Positions 39,735 to 48,205 of a stretch of 64,000 nucleotides of DNA are shown in pieces. The stretch is from Bradyrhizobium sp. SZCCT0153 (GTDB taxonomy: Bacteria > Pseudomonadota > Alphaproteobacteria > Rhizobiales > Xanthobacteraceae). The notes under the pieces are model-generated. The model was given only the letters and a program-made list of their open reading frames with translations, did no database searches and was not told the DNA's origin. The translations under genes and the position numbers were made by a program. Numbering within the stretch: position 1 is the first letter of the stretch; every line of letters begins with the position of its first letter. The stretch lies in the NCBI RefSeq assembly GCF_018129995.1, contig NZ_JAFCKS010000003.1, positions 806,001-870,000 on the forward strand, in the 5' to 3' direction.

Positions 39735-40973
39735 CTACGAAGTCTTCGCGTGTGGCGCACCCCGCACCATGATCAGCGCCGCGGCCGCCACCTCCAGCGC
39801 GATGCAGAGATAAAACGGCAGCGAATAGCCGCCGGAGAGATCGCGCAGGAAGCCGACGACGCCGGGACCGAAGGCATAGGTCACCTGGTTGATCGCGGTG
39901 TTGAGGCTGATCAGCACGCCGAACGAGGCGGAATCGAACTCCTGCTGGACGATCAGCGACGGCAGGGTGATGAGGTTGCCGACCGAGAAGCCGAACACCG
40001 CGCAGGCCGCGATCAGCACGTAGTCGTTGTGCAGGTTGATGACGACCAGAAGCGCCGCCGCCTGGCTCAGGAACGACAGCGCGGAGGCGAGGCGCTGGTT
40101 GATCCGGTCGATCACCAGCGAGAACAGCACCCGGCCGACCACGGCCATCGCCGTCAGCACCGCGACAGCCACGGCGGCGCGCTCGCGCCCGATCACGGGA
40201 TCGAGGAACGAGATCAGGTGGACGATGAAGCCGACCTGCGCGAACAGCACCAGCGCGAAGGCGATCGTCACCGTGAGGAAGCCAACGTCGCGCAGCGCGG
40301 CCTTGCGGATCTGCGCCGACGATTGCGGCTTCGCATTCGTCGCCGCGTGCCAACCATGCAGATCAGGCGGCCGGCCGACGACGATCAGGATCACCGGCAC
40401 GAGCAGCATCAGCATGGCGCCGGCGACGCTAAACATCGCACTGGCGAAGCCGGTATGGCCGATCAAGGTCACCAGCAGCGGCACGCCGACGATGCCGCCG
40501 AAGCTTGCGCCGTTCAGCGCGAGGCTGATGGCCATGCCGCGCTTGTGGTCGAACCACAGGCTGATGGTGTTGGTGATCATGGCCAGACTGGTGCCGGCCC
40601 AGCCGAAGGCGAGCACGGCATCGGCGAGATAGAGCTGCCAGGGCTCGCGCACCGCGCCGATCGCGACCGCGGCGGCCGCCATCGCCAGCGTGCCCGCGAT
40701 CAGGCAGAGCCGCGGACCATATTTCCGGACGGCTTCGCCGACGAACACGACGAGCAGCGCGCCGAACAGATAGAAGAACGTCGTGCCCGAGGAGATCAGC
40801 GAGGCCGACCAGCCGTGCGCACGCTGGAGCTCGGCGACGTAGACGCTCTGGCCGTAGAAGCCGAGCCCCCAGCCGAAGGTCGCGAGTAGGAAGCAGACCG
40901 CGACGATGCGCCAGCCTTCGTAACGGAGGGAGGATTCGTCGATCGGTGCGCCGTGACGGGGATTGTCGAGCAT
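39735..40973 (-). CDS. MFS transporter (monocarboxylate/OFA-like)
   Basis: A 412-residue carrier with twelve predicted helices and the MFS inter-helix loop FVGEAVRKYGPRLCLI and AVVGRVLFSLVIDRI (cytoplasmic loop 8-9). The N-terminal motif GLGFYGQSVYVAELQRAHGWS resembles the monocarboxylate porter/oxalate-formate group. The ATG at 40973 is preferred because AAGGAG lies before it. A second MFS gene follows in the opposite end-to-start order on the same strand (41104-42357). Substrate unknown; possibly an organic acid. Confidence 0.87.
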   Translation of the reverse strand: MLDNPRHGAPIDESSLRYEGWRIVAVCFLLATFGWGLGFYGQSVYVAELQRAHGWSASLISSGTTFFYLFGALLVVFVGEAVRKYGPRLCLIAGTLAMAAAAVAIGAVREPWQLYLADAVLAFGWAGTSLAMITNTISLWFDHKRGMAISLALNGASFGGIVGVPLLVTLIGHTGFASAMFSVAGAMLMLLVPVILIVVGRPPDLHGWHAATNAKPQSSAQIRKAALRDVGFLTVTIAFALVLFAQVGFIVHLISFLDPVIGRERAAVAVAVLTAMAVVGRVLFSLVIDRINQRLASALSFLSQAAALLVVINLHNDYVLIAACAVFGFSVGNLITLPSLIVQQEFDSASFGVLISLNTAINQVTYAFGPGVVGFLRDLSGGYSLPFYLCIALEVAAAALIMVRGAPHAKTS

Positions 40974-41103
40974 TTGCGCTTCTCCTTCGCATCCCCCGCG
41001 TTGTGATTTTCTGTCCATGACGACCATCATGTATCGACGTGGGAGCAGAAAATCACTTCGACCGCGATCGAAGTATCAACGCTGCTGACAGCCTCCTGCC
41101 AAC

Positions 41104-42357
41104 TCAGATCGCATCCGGGAACTCGCCCATCGCCGCTTCCAGCCGCGCCTTGCGGCGGCGCGCCCTGGAGACCAGCAAGAGCACGACGAGGCCGAGCACC
41201 ACCGGCGGGAACACCACCATGTTCACCGCGGACCAGCCGTAATTGGCGAGCAACTGGCCGGACGAGAACGAGCCGATCGCCATCATGCCGAACACCAGGA
41301 AATCGTTGAAGGCCTGCACCTTGTTGCGCTCCTGCGGCCGGTGCGTCTCCAGCACCAGCGCGGAGGCGCCGATGAAGGAGAAATTCCAGCCGATACCGAG
41401 CACGATCAGCGTGGCCCAGAAGTGCATCGCGGTGATGCCGGAAAGACCGATGGTGGCCGCTCCGGCTTCCAGCAACAGGCCAATCGCGACGGTCTTGGGC
41501 GCGCCGAGGCGGCTTATCAGCGCGCCCGTAAAGAAGCTCGGCCCGTACATGGCGACGATGTGCCATTGAATGCCGAAATTGGAATCGCTGACGCTCAGCC
41601 CGCACAGCTTCATGGCGAGCGGCGCCGAAGTCATCACCAGGTTCATCATGGGATAGGAGATGACGCCGCACAAAGCGGCCGCGATGAAGCGCGGTTGGGT
41701 CACGATCGTCATGAGCGGACGGCCGCCATGCAGATCGGCCGGGGCCGGCTTCGGCATGTCGACGCCGGCGACGATGCCCATGGCGACCAACGCCACCGCC
41801 GCCTGCACCAGGAAGCTGAAGGCGAACAGATAGGGCGACCAGACGTCCATGGTCCATTGCACGAGCTGCGGACCGAGCACGCCGGCAAACACGCCGCCCG
41901 CCATCACCCACGACACCGCCTTGGGCCGGTAAGCTGCGCTGGCGCCGTCGGCGGCGGCGAAGCGATAGGATTGCGCCACCGCGCCGTAGAGACCGCCGAG
42001 GAAGGTCGCCAGACAGAACAGCGCGAACGAGCCGCGCAGGATCGCGAAGGAGCCGCACAGGCCGGTGAGCGTGCCCAGACCCGTGCCGACGATGAAGGCG
42101 GCGCGGCGGCCGAAGCGGCGCGAGATCGCACCGGTCGGCAGCGTGCCAGCGGCGAGCCCAAGCACATACATCGAGATCGGCACGGTCGCGAACGACATGT
42201 CCGGCGCGAGCGTGGCGCCGACGATCGAGCCCGTCGCGAAGATCACCGCCGAGTTGGCGCCGGTCAGCGCCTGCGCGGCGGCAAGGCGCACCACGTTGGC
42301 GCGCACGCGGACGTCGTCGACGATCTCGTTGGCTGAAGTCACGTCTAGCATCGGCAT
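41104..42357 (-). CDS. MFS transporter
   Basis: A 417-residue twelve-helix carrier. The loop 2-3 motif is GAISRRFGRRAAFIVG. No substrate signature is recognised. Head-on spacing to the next MFS gene downstream is 130 bases, containing no visible terminator, so the two might be co-transcribed. Divergent from the S9 peptidase gene. Confidence 0.86.
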   Translation of the reverse strand: MPMLDVTSANEIVDDVRVRANVVRLAAAQALTGANSAVIFATGSIVGATLAPDMSFATVPISMYVLGLAAGTLPTGAISRRFGRRAAFIVGTGLGTLTGLCGSFAILRGSFALFCLATFLGGLYGAVAQSYRFAAADGASAAYRPKAVSWVMAGGVFAGVLGPQLVQWTMDVWSPYLFAFSFLVQAAVALVAMGIVAGVDMPKPAPADLHGGRPLMTIVTQPRFIAAALCGVISYPMMNLVMTSAPLAMKLCGLSVSDSNFGIQWHIVAMYGPSFFTGALISRLGAPKTVAIGLLLEAGAATIGLSGITAMHFWATLIVLGIGWNFSFIGASALVLETHRPQERNKVQAFNDFLVFGMMAIGSFSSGQLLANYGWSAVNMVVFPPVVLGLVVLLLVSRARRRKARLEAAMGEFPDAI

Positions 42358-42550
42358 TTCCGCCCCAAAGGGCCTTCAAGGGGCTCTGTTGATTCCCGGC
42401 ACTATGGAGGGGCGCGGGAGGGCGGGCAACCGGCGCAAACGGGCGCAGGCCATGCCTCTGACGCAATCAAACGGATGATAGCGGGCCGCGCTCTTGACGG
42501 CTTGCGCTCGATCAAATCCTATCCGCCGCAATCTTCCGGGAGTTTCGTTC

Positions 42551-44620
42551 ATGACCGTCGACGACAGGCCCACGCTCAGCGCTCCCGACGACGATCCCTG
42601 GCTCTGGCTGGAGGAGATCGAAGGCAAGCAGGCGCTCGATTTCGTCGCGCGGCAGAACAGCCTGACGCTCGACGCGTTCGGCGGCGCGGCCTTCGCGCGC
42701 GACCGCGACATTCTCGCGGCGATCTACGATCGCCCGGATAACATTCCCTATGTCAGCCGGCGCGGCGACGATCTGCACAACCTCTGGAAGGACGCCACCA
42801 ATCCGCGCGGCCTGTGGCGGCGGACCACGCTGGCGGAATTTCGCAAGGCCGATCCGGCGTGGGAGATCATGCTGGATGTCGACCGGCTCGCGGCGAAGGA
42901 AGGCGAAGACTGGCTGCTGAGCGGCATCGCCACGATGCCGGGAAGCTCGCGCGCCATTCTGAGCCTGTCGCGCGGCGGCAGCGACGCCGTGACCTTGCGC
43001 GAATTCGACCTCGATACGAAGAGCTTCGTTGCGGACGGTTTTGCGTTGCCGGAAGCGAAAGGCGGCGTGGACTGGCTCGATGCCGACGCGCTGCTGCTGG
43101 CGAGCGCCCATGGCGAGGGCATGGCGACGACATCCGGCTATGCACGAACCGTGCGGCTGTGGCGGCGCGGCCAACCGGTCGAACAGGCCACGGTGCTGTT
43201 CGAAGCCTCGGCGAGCGATATGGCGGCGTATTGCCATGTCGATCGCATGACATCAAACCGAACGATATGGTTCGGCCGCATGCTGGATTTCTTCAACTTC
43301 AGCGTCTCGATCGGAGACCAGACCGGTCCGCTCTCGAAGATGGACCTTCCCACCAACATAGAACTGCAAGCCCAGGGCGACTGGCTCACGGTCAAGCCGC
43401 GCGCGGATTGGCCGGTGGACGGACGGACGTACAAGGCCGATGCCGTGCTCGGCATCTCGCTTTCGGTCTTTCTGGCCGGCGGCCGCGAATTCACGGTGCT
43501 GTTCGAGCCGGCGCCGCGCCGCGCCGTCCAGGGCTTCTTCTGGGCGGCAGACAGGCTGGTGCTCTCGATCCTCGACGAGCTCAGGCCGCGCTTCGAGATC
43601 TGCACGCCATCAGCCACCGGCTGGAGCCGCGAGACGCTTCCCGGCCTGCCGCAGATCGGCGTCGTCGACATCTGGCCGCTCGACCGCCATCCCTCCGAAA
43701 GCAATGGCGATTTGCTCGCCAATGTGCAGGACCCGCTGACGCCGCCGTCGCTGCTGCTGATGGAACGCGGCGTTGCAGGTCCGACCGTGCTGAAACAGGC
43801 GCCGAAGACGTTCACCGCCGACGGTCTGGTGGTGACGCAGCACGAGGCGATCTCGATCGACGGCGAGCGCATTCCCTATGTTCAGACCGGTCCCGCCGGC
43901 GAGACCGGGGATGCGCCGGTCTATATGAGCGCCTATGGCGGCTTCGCCCATTCGGTGAAGCCCTATTACAACGCCTCGCTCGGCAAGCTGTGGCTGGAGC
44001 GCGGCGGCACGACGGTGCAGGCGAATTTGCGCGGCGGCGGCGAATTCGGCACGCGCTGGCACGATGCCGGCCGGCTCGCCGGCAAGAAGCTGTCGCATGA
44101 TGATTTCGCGGCCGTTGCCGCCGATCTGGTCCGCCGTGGCGTGACGCGCGCAAAGCGCATCGCCGCGCAAGGCGGATCGAACGGCGGAATCCTCATCACC
44201 AACATGCTGGTGCGCTACCCCGAACGGTTCGGCGCGCTGTTCTGCACCATCCCGCTGATCGACATGCGCCGCTACACCAGGCTGCTCGCCGGCGCGAGCT
44301 GGATCGCGGAATATGGCGACCCAGACAAGCCGGAGGAGTGGGACTGGCTGAAGACCTACTCGGCCTATCACAACGTCAAAGCCGGCCAAACCTATCCGCC
44401 GATCCTGATCGCCACCACGCGGCGCGACGACCGCGTCCATCCCGGCCATGCGCGCAAGATGACGGCAAAACTCCAGGCGATGGGTTATGAGGCCTGGTTC
44501 TACGAGCCGGAAGCCGGCGGCCACGGCTACGGCAAGGACAACAGGGAGCGCGCCGGCTTCGAGGTGCTCGGCTTCCGGTTCCTGAAGGACAAGATCGGCT
44601 GGCGGGACGGCGAGGCGTGA
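42551..44620 (+). CDS. Prolyl oligopeptidase family serine peptidase (S9A)
   Basis: A 689-residue cytoplasmic enzyme (no signal peptide) with an N-terminal beta-propeller and a C-terminal alpha/beta hydrolase domain. Catalytic residues are visible: Ser543 in AAQGGSNGGIL, Asp626 or Asp627 in RRDDRVHPGHA, and His658 in GGHGYG. It cleaves short peptides after proline or related residues; the propeller shields the site from large proteins. The ATG at 42551 is chosen for the family N-terminus (DPWLWLEEIEGKQAL). Neighbours give no further clue. Confidence 0.9.
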   Translation: MTVDDRPTLSAPDDDPWLWLEEIEGKQALDFVARQNSLTLDAFGGAAFARDRDILAAIYDRPDNIPYVSRRGDDLHNLWKDATNPRGLWRRTTLAEFRKADPAWEIMLDVDRLAAKEGEDWLLSGIATMPGSSRAILSLSRGGSDAVTLREFDLDTKSFVADGFALPEAKGGVDWLDADALLLASAHGEGMATTSGYARTVRLWRRGQPVEQATVLFEASASDMAAYCHVDRMTSNRTIWFGRMLDFFNFSVSIGDQTGPLSKMDLPTNIELQAQGDWLTVKPRADWPVDGRTYKADAVLGISLSVFLAGGREFTVLFEPAPRRAVQGFFWAADRLVLSILDELRPRFEICTPSATGWSRETLPGLPQIGVVDIWPLDRHPSESNGDLLANVQDPLTPPSLLLMERGVAGPTVLKQAPKTFTADGLVVTQHEAISIDGERIPYVQTGPAGETGDAPVYMSAYGGFAHSVKPYYNASLGKLWLERGGTTVQANLRGGGEFGTRWHDAGRLAGKKLSHDDFAAVAADLVRRGVTRAKRIAAQGGSNGGILITNMLVRYPERFGALFCTIPLIDMRRYTRLLAGASWIAEYGDPDKPEEWDWLKTYSAYHNVKAGQTYPPILIATTRRDDRVHPGHARKMTAKLQAMGYEAWFYEPEAGGHGYGKDNRERAGFEVLGFRFLKDKIGWRDGEA

Positions 44621-44654
44621 CGGGCTAGTGTTCTGAGATGCAGGAGCTTCGCGG

Positions 44655-44764
44655 CCATCCTTCGAGACGTCGCTCCGCGACTCCTCAGGATGAGGTCTCG
44701 TTTCGCGGCGAAGTCCTAGACCCTCATGGTGAGGAGCGCCGCCTTACGGCGCGTCTCGAACCAT
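44655..44764. repeat. Inverted-end palindromic element after the S9 peptidase gene
   Basis: CCATCCTTCGAGACG at the left and CGTCTCGAACCAT at the right, with inner hairpins (GTCGCTCCGCGAC, GGCGCCTTACGGCGC-like). It lies between two convergent genes. Confidence 0.65.
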
Positions 44765-44797
44765 AGAGGCCGAGCGGCTTCGCAGCAACGCCGCGCC

Positions 44798-45472
44798 TCA
44801 AGCCCGCGCAAACACCAGCGTGAGATTATTGGCGGGCATGTCGATCGTATCGACGAGACGGAGGCCAACCCCGCGAGCGAGCGTCTCGACATCGCTGATG
44901 TCGCGCACGCCCCAATCGGGATTGCCTTCGCGCAAGGACGTGTCGAACACCGCATTGCTGAGCGCAGTGTGCTTGCCGTCGCGCTTGAACGGGCCGTAGA
45001 GGAACAGCTTGCCGTCCGCCCGCAGGTGGCGGCCGGCGCCGGCGAACAGGCCCTCGGCCACGCTCCATGGCGCGATGTGGATGACATTGGCGCAGAACAA
45101 TGCGGCAAGGCTTGTCGGCGCCTGTCCGCTTTTCATCTCAGGACACCAGTCCGGATCGGTGAGATCGATCCGCAGCGGCGAGCGGATGTTTTGCAGGCCC
45201 GAATGAACGCGCCAGGCCTCGATGCTCTTGAGGTGGCGCTGGTTGAGGTCGCTGGGCCACCAGATCAGGCCCGGCGAATGGCGGGCAAAATGGACCACAT
45301 GCTGGCCGGTTCCGCTGCCGAGCTCGACGACGTTGCCGGTGCAGCCCGCAAGATGCTTCTGCAGTGCTGCCCAGAGCGGTTCGTGATTGCGATGAAATGC
45401 CGGCGCATCGAGCCGGCCGTCCGGCTCGACCCGTCCGCCATCCCTGCCAAATTCGACGACATAGTCCGCCAA
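44798..45472 (-). CDS. DUF938 family SAM-dependent methyltransferase
   Basis: A 224-residue class I methyltransferase-like protein. The SAM-binding motif VVELGSGTGQHVVHFA, then WWPSDLNQRHLKSIEAW (acidic end of strand 2) and FCANVIHIAPW are typical of DUF938. Substrate unknown; members are often near unrelated genes. It is divergent from the sox cluster, separated by about 300 bases with a tandem repeat. Confidence 0.87.
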   Translation of the reverse strand: MADYVVEFGRDGGRVEPDGRLDAPAFHRNHEPLWAALQKHLAGCTGNVVELGSGTGQHVVHFARHSPGLIWWPSDLNQRHLKSIEAWRVHSGLQNIRSPLRIDLTDPDWCPEMKSGQAPTSLAALFCANVIHIAPWSVAEGLFAGAGRHLRADGKLFLYGPFKRDGKHTALSNAVFDTSLREGNPDWGVRDISDVETLARGVGLRLVDTIDMPANNLTLVFARA

Positions 45473-45773
45473 GTGAGGTCCCCTTGAAAAAACGAGAACG
45501 CGATGAAAACAGGATGAGCGCCCAAACGCCTAGGAAACACGTCGAGGAAACACGTCCAGGAAATACGCCGAGAAAACAGCCGCCCCCCGCGCCAGTGACC
45601 TTACTCTCGGGGCCAAACCCGCCGAACAGACAATCTCTTTAGTTGCAATGCGGAAGATATTAACTCCATTTTGCCCCGTGCATAGTCTTGATTGTCAGGC
45701 GATGCCCTTTGTGCTTTGGAACGCTTCTATTTCCGCGATCGAGACCAACGACATAACGCCTCGGAATGACGCC
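45473..45773. other. 301-base gap upstream of soxX with tandem repeat
   Basis: Contains a four-copy 13-bp tandem repeat (45532-45583) and then a stretch with AGATATTAACTCC that is AT-richer and probably holds the sox promoter. No gene is seen on either strand that I would support. I could not identify a SoxR site with confidence. Confidence 0.5.
45532..45583. repeat. 13-bp tandem repeat, four imperfect copies, upstream of sox
   Basis: Units begin at 45532, 45545, 45558 and 45571. The first two are AGGAAACACGTCG and AGGAAACACGTCC; the third has two changes and the fourth is more diverged. They lie about 190 bases upstream of soxX. The spacing puts successive copies on slowly rotating faces of the helix. 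Confidence 0.7.
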
Positions 45774-46127
45774 TTGACCGCTTTTTCCCGGACGCCTGCC
45801 CTGCTCCTCCTGCTGGCCTTCGCCGCCGGCCTCGCCGGCCCGGCGCTGGCGCAATCCGCCGTGGCCGAGGGCCAGAAGCTCGCCTTCGACCGCGGCAAGG
45901 GCAATTGCCTGACCTGCCACGTCATCAAGGGCGGCGACCTGCCGGGCACGATCGGGCCGGAACTGAAGGACCTCAAGGCGAAGTACCCCGACCGCAACGA
46001 GCTGAGCGCGATCATCTTCGACGAGACCAAGCGCAATCCGCAGACCATGATGCCGCCGTTCGGCCGGAACAGGATTTTGACCGAGCAGGAAATCAGCGCG
46101 ATCGTTGATTTCCTGCAAACACTGTGA
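45774..46127 (+). CDS. soxX: SoxX, c-type cytochrome of the SoxXA complex
   Basis: About 117 residues with a signal peptide (ALLLLLAFAAGLAGPALA) and one heme site Cys45-Leu-Thr-Cys48-His49; the distal Met is in PQTMMPPFG. SoxX with SoxA oxidatively couples thiosulfate to the Cys of SoxY in the periplasm. The start is uncertain: an ATG at 45702 would add 24 residues that do not look like a signal peptide, so the TTG at 45774 is preferred. First gene of soxXYZAKB. Confidence 0.88.
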   Translation: MTAFSRTPALLLLLAFAAGLAGPALAQSAVAEGQKLAFDRGKGNCLTCHVIKGGDLPGTIGPELKDLKAKYPDRNELSAIIFDETKRNPQTMMPPFGRNRILTEQEISAIVDFLQTL

Positions 46128-46164
46128 CCGCCGGCACGCCAAGAGATTGTCCAGGAGAACTCTG

Positions 46165-46650
46165 ATGACCACGACCACCGGCCCTCATCCGACGCGGCGC
46201 CTGCTCCTTCAGGGCGCGGCCTCGGTCGCGCTGCTCGGCCTTGGCAATCTGCCGTTCGCTCCCGCCCGCGCCGCGGCCAACGACAAATATCCGGAAGACG
46301 CCTTCAAGCAGAAGAACGAGGCCGATGCGATCAAGGCGCTCTATGGCAAGACCGCCGAGCCGTCCGACAAGGTCAAGCTCGATGCCCCCGAGATCGCCGA
46401 AAACGGCGGCGTCGTGCCGATCTCGGTGACGACGACGCTCGACAAGGTCACCTCGATCTCGTTCTTCGTGGCCGAGAATCCGAACGCGCTCGCGGCAAGC
46501 TACAGGATTCCCGACGGCACCATGCCGAGTGTCGCCAACCGCCTGAAGATGGCAAAGACCACCAAATTGACCGCGATCGTGGAAGCCGACGGCAAGCTCT
46601 ACAGCGCGACCAAAGAGGTCAAGGTCACCGTCGGCGGCTGCGGCGGCTAG
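46165..46650 (+). CDS. soxY: SoxY, sulfur-carrier subunit
   Basis: A 161-residue periplasmic protein with a twin-arginine-like signal (TRRLLLQGAASVALLG) and the invariant C-terminal swinging arm GGCGG, with Cys159 carrying the covalently bound sulfur intermediates. Works as a heterodimer with SoxZ. AGGAGA precedes the ATG at 46165. Confidence 0.95.
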   Translation: MTTTTGPHPTRRLLLQGAASVALLGLGNLPFAPARAAANDKYPEDAFKQKNEADAIKALYGKTAEPSDKVKLDAPEIAENGGVVPISVTTTLDKVTSISFFVAENPNALAASYRIPDGTMPSVANRLKMAKTTKLTAIVEADGKLYSATKEVKVTVGGCGG

Positions 46651-46661
46651 GGAGAACCGAG

Positions 46662-46973
46662 ATGGCATCCAGCATTCGCGTCCGCGCCACCGCCAACGGC
46701 GACACCACCGAGGTGCAGGCGCTGATCCAGCATCCCATGGACTCCGGCTTCGTCAAGGATTCCAAGGGCGAACTGATCCCGGCGCATTTCATCCAGGAGC
46801 TGAAGTTCGAATGTAACGGCAAGGACGTCTTCATCGCCGATTGGGGCACCGCGGTCTCCAAGGACCCCTACGTCAAGTTCAGCTTCAAGGGCGCCAGGAA
46901 GGGCGACGACCTCAAGGTATCCTGGACCGACAACAAGGGTGCGTCGGATACGACCACCGCGAAGATCTCGTGA
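46662..46973 (+). CDS. soxZ: SoxZ, partner of the sulfur carrier
   Basis: A 103-residue immunoglobulin-like protein without its own signal, exported as a complex with SoxY. Typical motifs: ATANGDTTEVQALIQHPMDSG and KVSWTDNKG. Its stop overlaps the soxA ATG. Confidence 0.95.
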   Translation: MASSIRVRATANGDTTEVQALIQHPMDSGFVKDSKGELIPAHFIQELKFECNGKDVFIADWGTAVSKDPYVKFSFKGARKGDDLKVSWTDNKGASDTTTAKIS

Positions 46974-47836
46974 TGAAGGCCCGGTCCGCCCTCCTGCTTG
47001 GCTCGCTCGGCGCCGCGCTCGTCGCGTTCGCCCTCACCTCTCCGCGCGTGGTGGCCGCCGACAAGGTCGATCCCGTGGCCGACGCGAAAGCGTTCCAGAA
47101 CTTCTTCTTCCAGAAATTCCCCAACGTGAAGCACGAGGATTTCGTCAACGGTCCCTATTCGATGAATGCCGACATGAAGCGGCAGTGGCAGGAGAAAGAG
47201 GAATTCCCGCCTTACGAGTTCGCGCTCGACGCCGGCAAGGACATGTTCACGACGCCGTTCAAGAACGGCAAGACCTATGCCGACTGCTTCCCGAACGGCG
47301 GCATCGGCATCCGCCAGAACTATCCTTACTTCGACACGAAGGAAGGCAAGGTCGTCACGCTGGAGCTCGCGCTCAACCGCTGCCGCGAAGCCAATGGCGA
47401 GGCGCCCTATTCCTACGTCAAGGACGAGATGGCCTCGCTCACCGCCTACATGGCGTTCACCTCGCGCGGCAAGCCGATGGACATCAAGATTCCCGATGAT
47501 CCGCGCGCACTGGCGGCATTCGAGAACGGCAAGCGTTATTTCTACACCCGCCGCGGCCAGATGAATTTTTCCTGCGCGAGCTGCCATGTGCAGAGCCCGG
47601 GCGAACGTATCCGCGCCGAGATCCTGGCGCCGGCGCTCGGCATCCTGAACGCGATGCCGATCTACCGCTCCGAATGGAGCGGCATGGGCACGACCAGCCG
47701 CCGCTTCGTCACCTGCAACAGCCAGACTCGCGCGGTTCCGCTGGAGCCGCAGGCGGATGAATATCGCGACGTCGAATATTTCCTCTCCTACGTCGCCAAC
47801 GGCCTGCCGATATCGGGCCCGGGAGCGCGGCCATGA
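46973..47836 (+). CDS. soxA: SoxA, monoheme c-type cytochrome
   Basis: A 287-residue periplasmic cytochrome (signal ends near VVAADK). Only one heme site is present, Cys201-Ala-Ser-Cys204-His205; the active-site cysteine that ligates the heme is Cys248 in FVTCNSQTRAVP. The place of the first heme in diheme SoxA is occupied by Cys105 (YADCFPNGG) without CxxCH, and Cys137 may pair with it in a disulfide. It therefore belongs to the monoheme type. With SoxX it forms the thiosulfate-oxidising SoxAX enzyme. Overlaps soxZ and soxK. Confidence 0.93.
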   Translation: MKARSALLLGSLGAALVAFALTSPRVVAADKVDPVADAKAFQNFFFQKFPNVKHEDFVNGPYSMNADMKRQWQEKEEFPPYEFALDAGKDMFTTPFKNGKTYADCFPNGGIGIRQNYPYFDTKEGKVVTLELALNRCREANGEAPYSYVKDEMASLTAYMAFTSRGKPMDIKIPDDPRALAAFENGKRYFYTRRGQMNFSCASCHVQSPGERIRAEILAPALGILNAMPIYRSEWSGMGTTSRRFVTCNSQTRAVPLEPQADEYRDVEYFLSYVANGLPISGPGARP

Positions 47837-48150
47837 AGTGGTCATTTGTCCTGGCCATGCTGCTCGCCCCCATGCTCGCCCTGGGCCTCGCGCCGGCGGC
47901 GCGCGCGGCAAATGAGGCGGATTACAAGGCGGCCTACGCTGCCGCGGACGCCGCATCGAAGGAGGCTGCCGGCTTGCGTCACCAATGGACCGTGACCGTC
48001 TCGGCGCTGGCCGCGGCGAAGAAGGCGGGGGACGGCGGCGATTTCGACCGTGCCGTGGCCGCAGCCAGGGAGGCCGAGGCGCTGGCCAAGGCGTCGATCT
48101 TCCAGGCCACGTCCGAAAAAGAAGCCTGGAAGGCGATGGAAATCCGCTAG
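47833..48150 (+). CDS. soxK: SoxK, SoxXA-binding protein
   Basis: A 105-residue small exported protein (signal ends near AARAAN) with a helical mature part rich in Ala (EADYKAAYAAADAASKEA and AVAAAREAEALAKAS). It matches the SoxXA-binding protein family found beside soxA, which stabilises the complex. Starts inside the soxA stop (ATGA), so the two are translated together. Confidence 0.85.
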   Translation: MKWSFVLAMLLAPMLALGLAPAARAANEADYKAAYAAADAASKEAAGLRHQWTVTVSALAAAKKAGDGGDFDRAVAAAREAEALAKASIFQATSEKEAWKAMEIR

Positions 48151-48205
48151 ACTGTTCGCCAGTGGAACAGCCTTGCGACCATTGAGGGGCGCGGAGAATT
48201 TCTGG

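Noticed and set aside
45702..45773. Upstream ATG start for soxX
   Set aside because: The extra residues MPFVLWNASISAIETND do not form a signal-peptide n-region and push the hydrophobic core too far from the start; the TTG at 45774 gives a normal export signal. Not fully settled.
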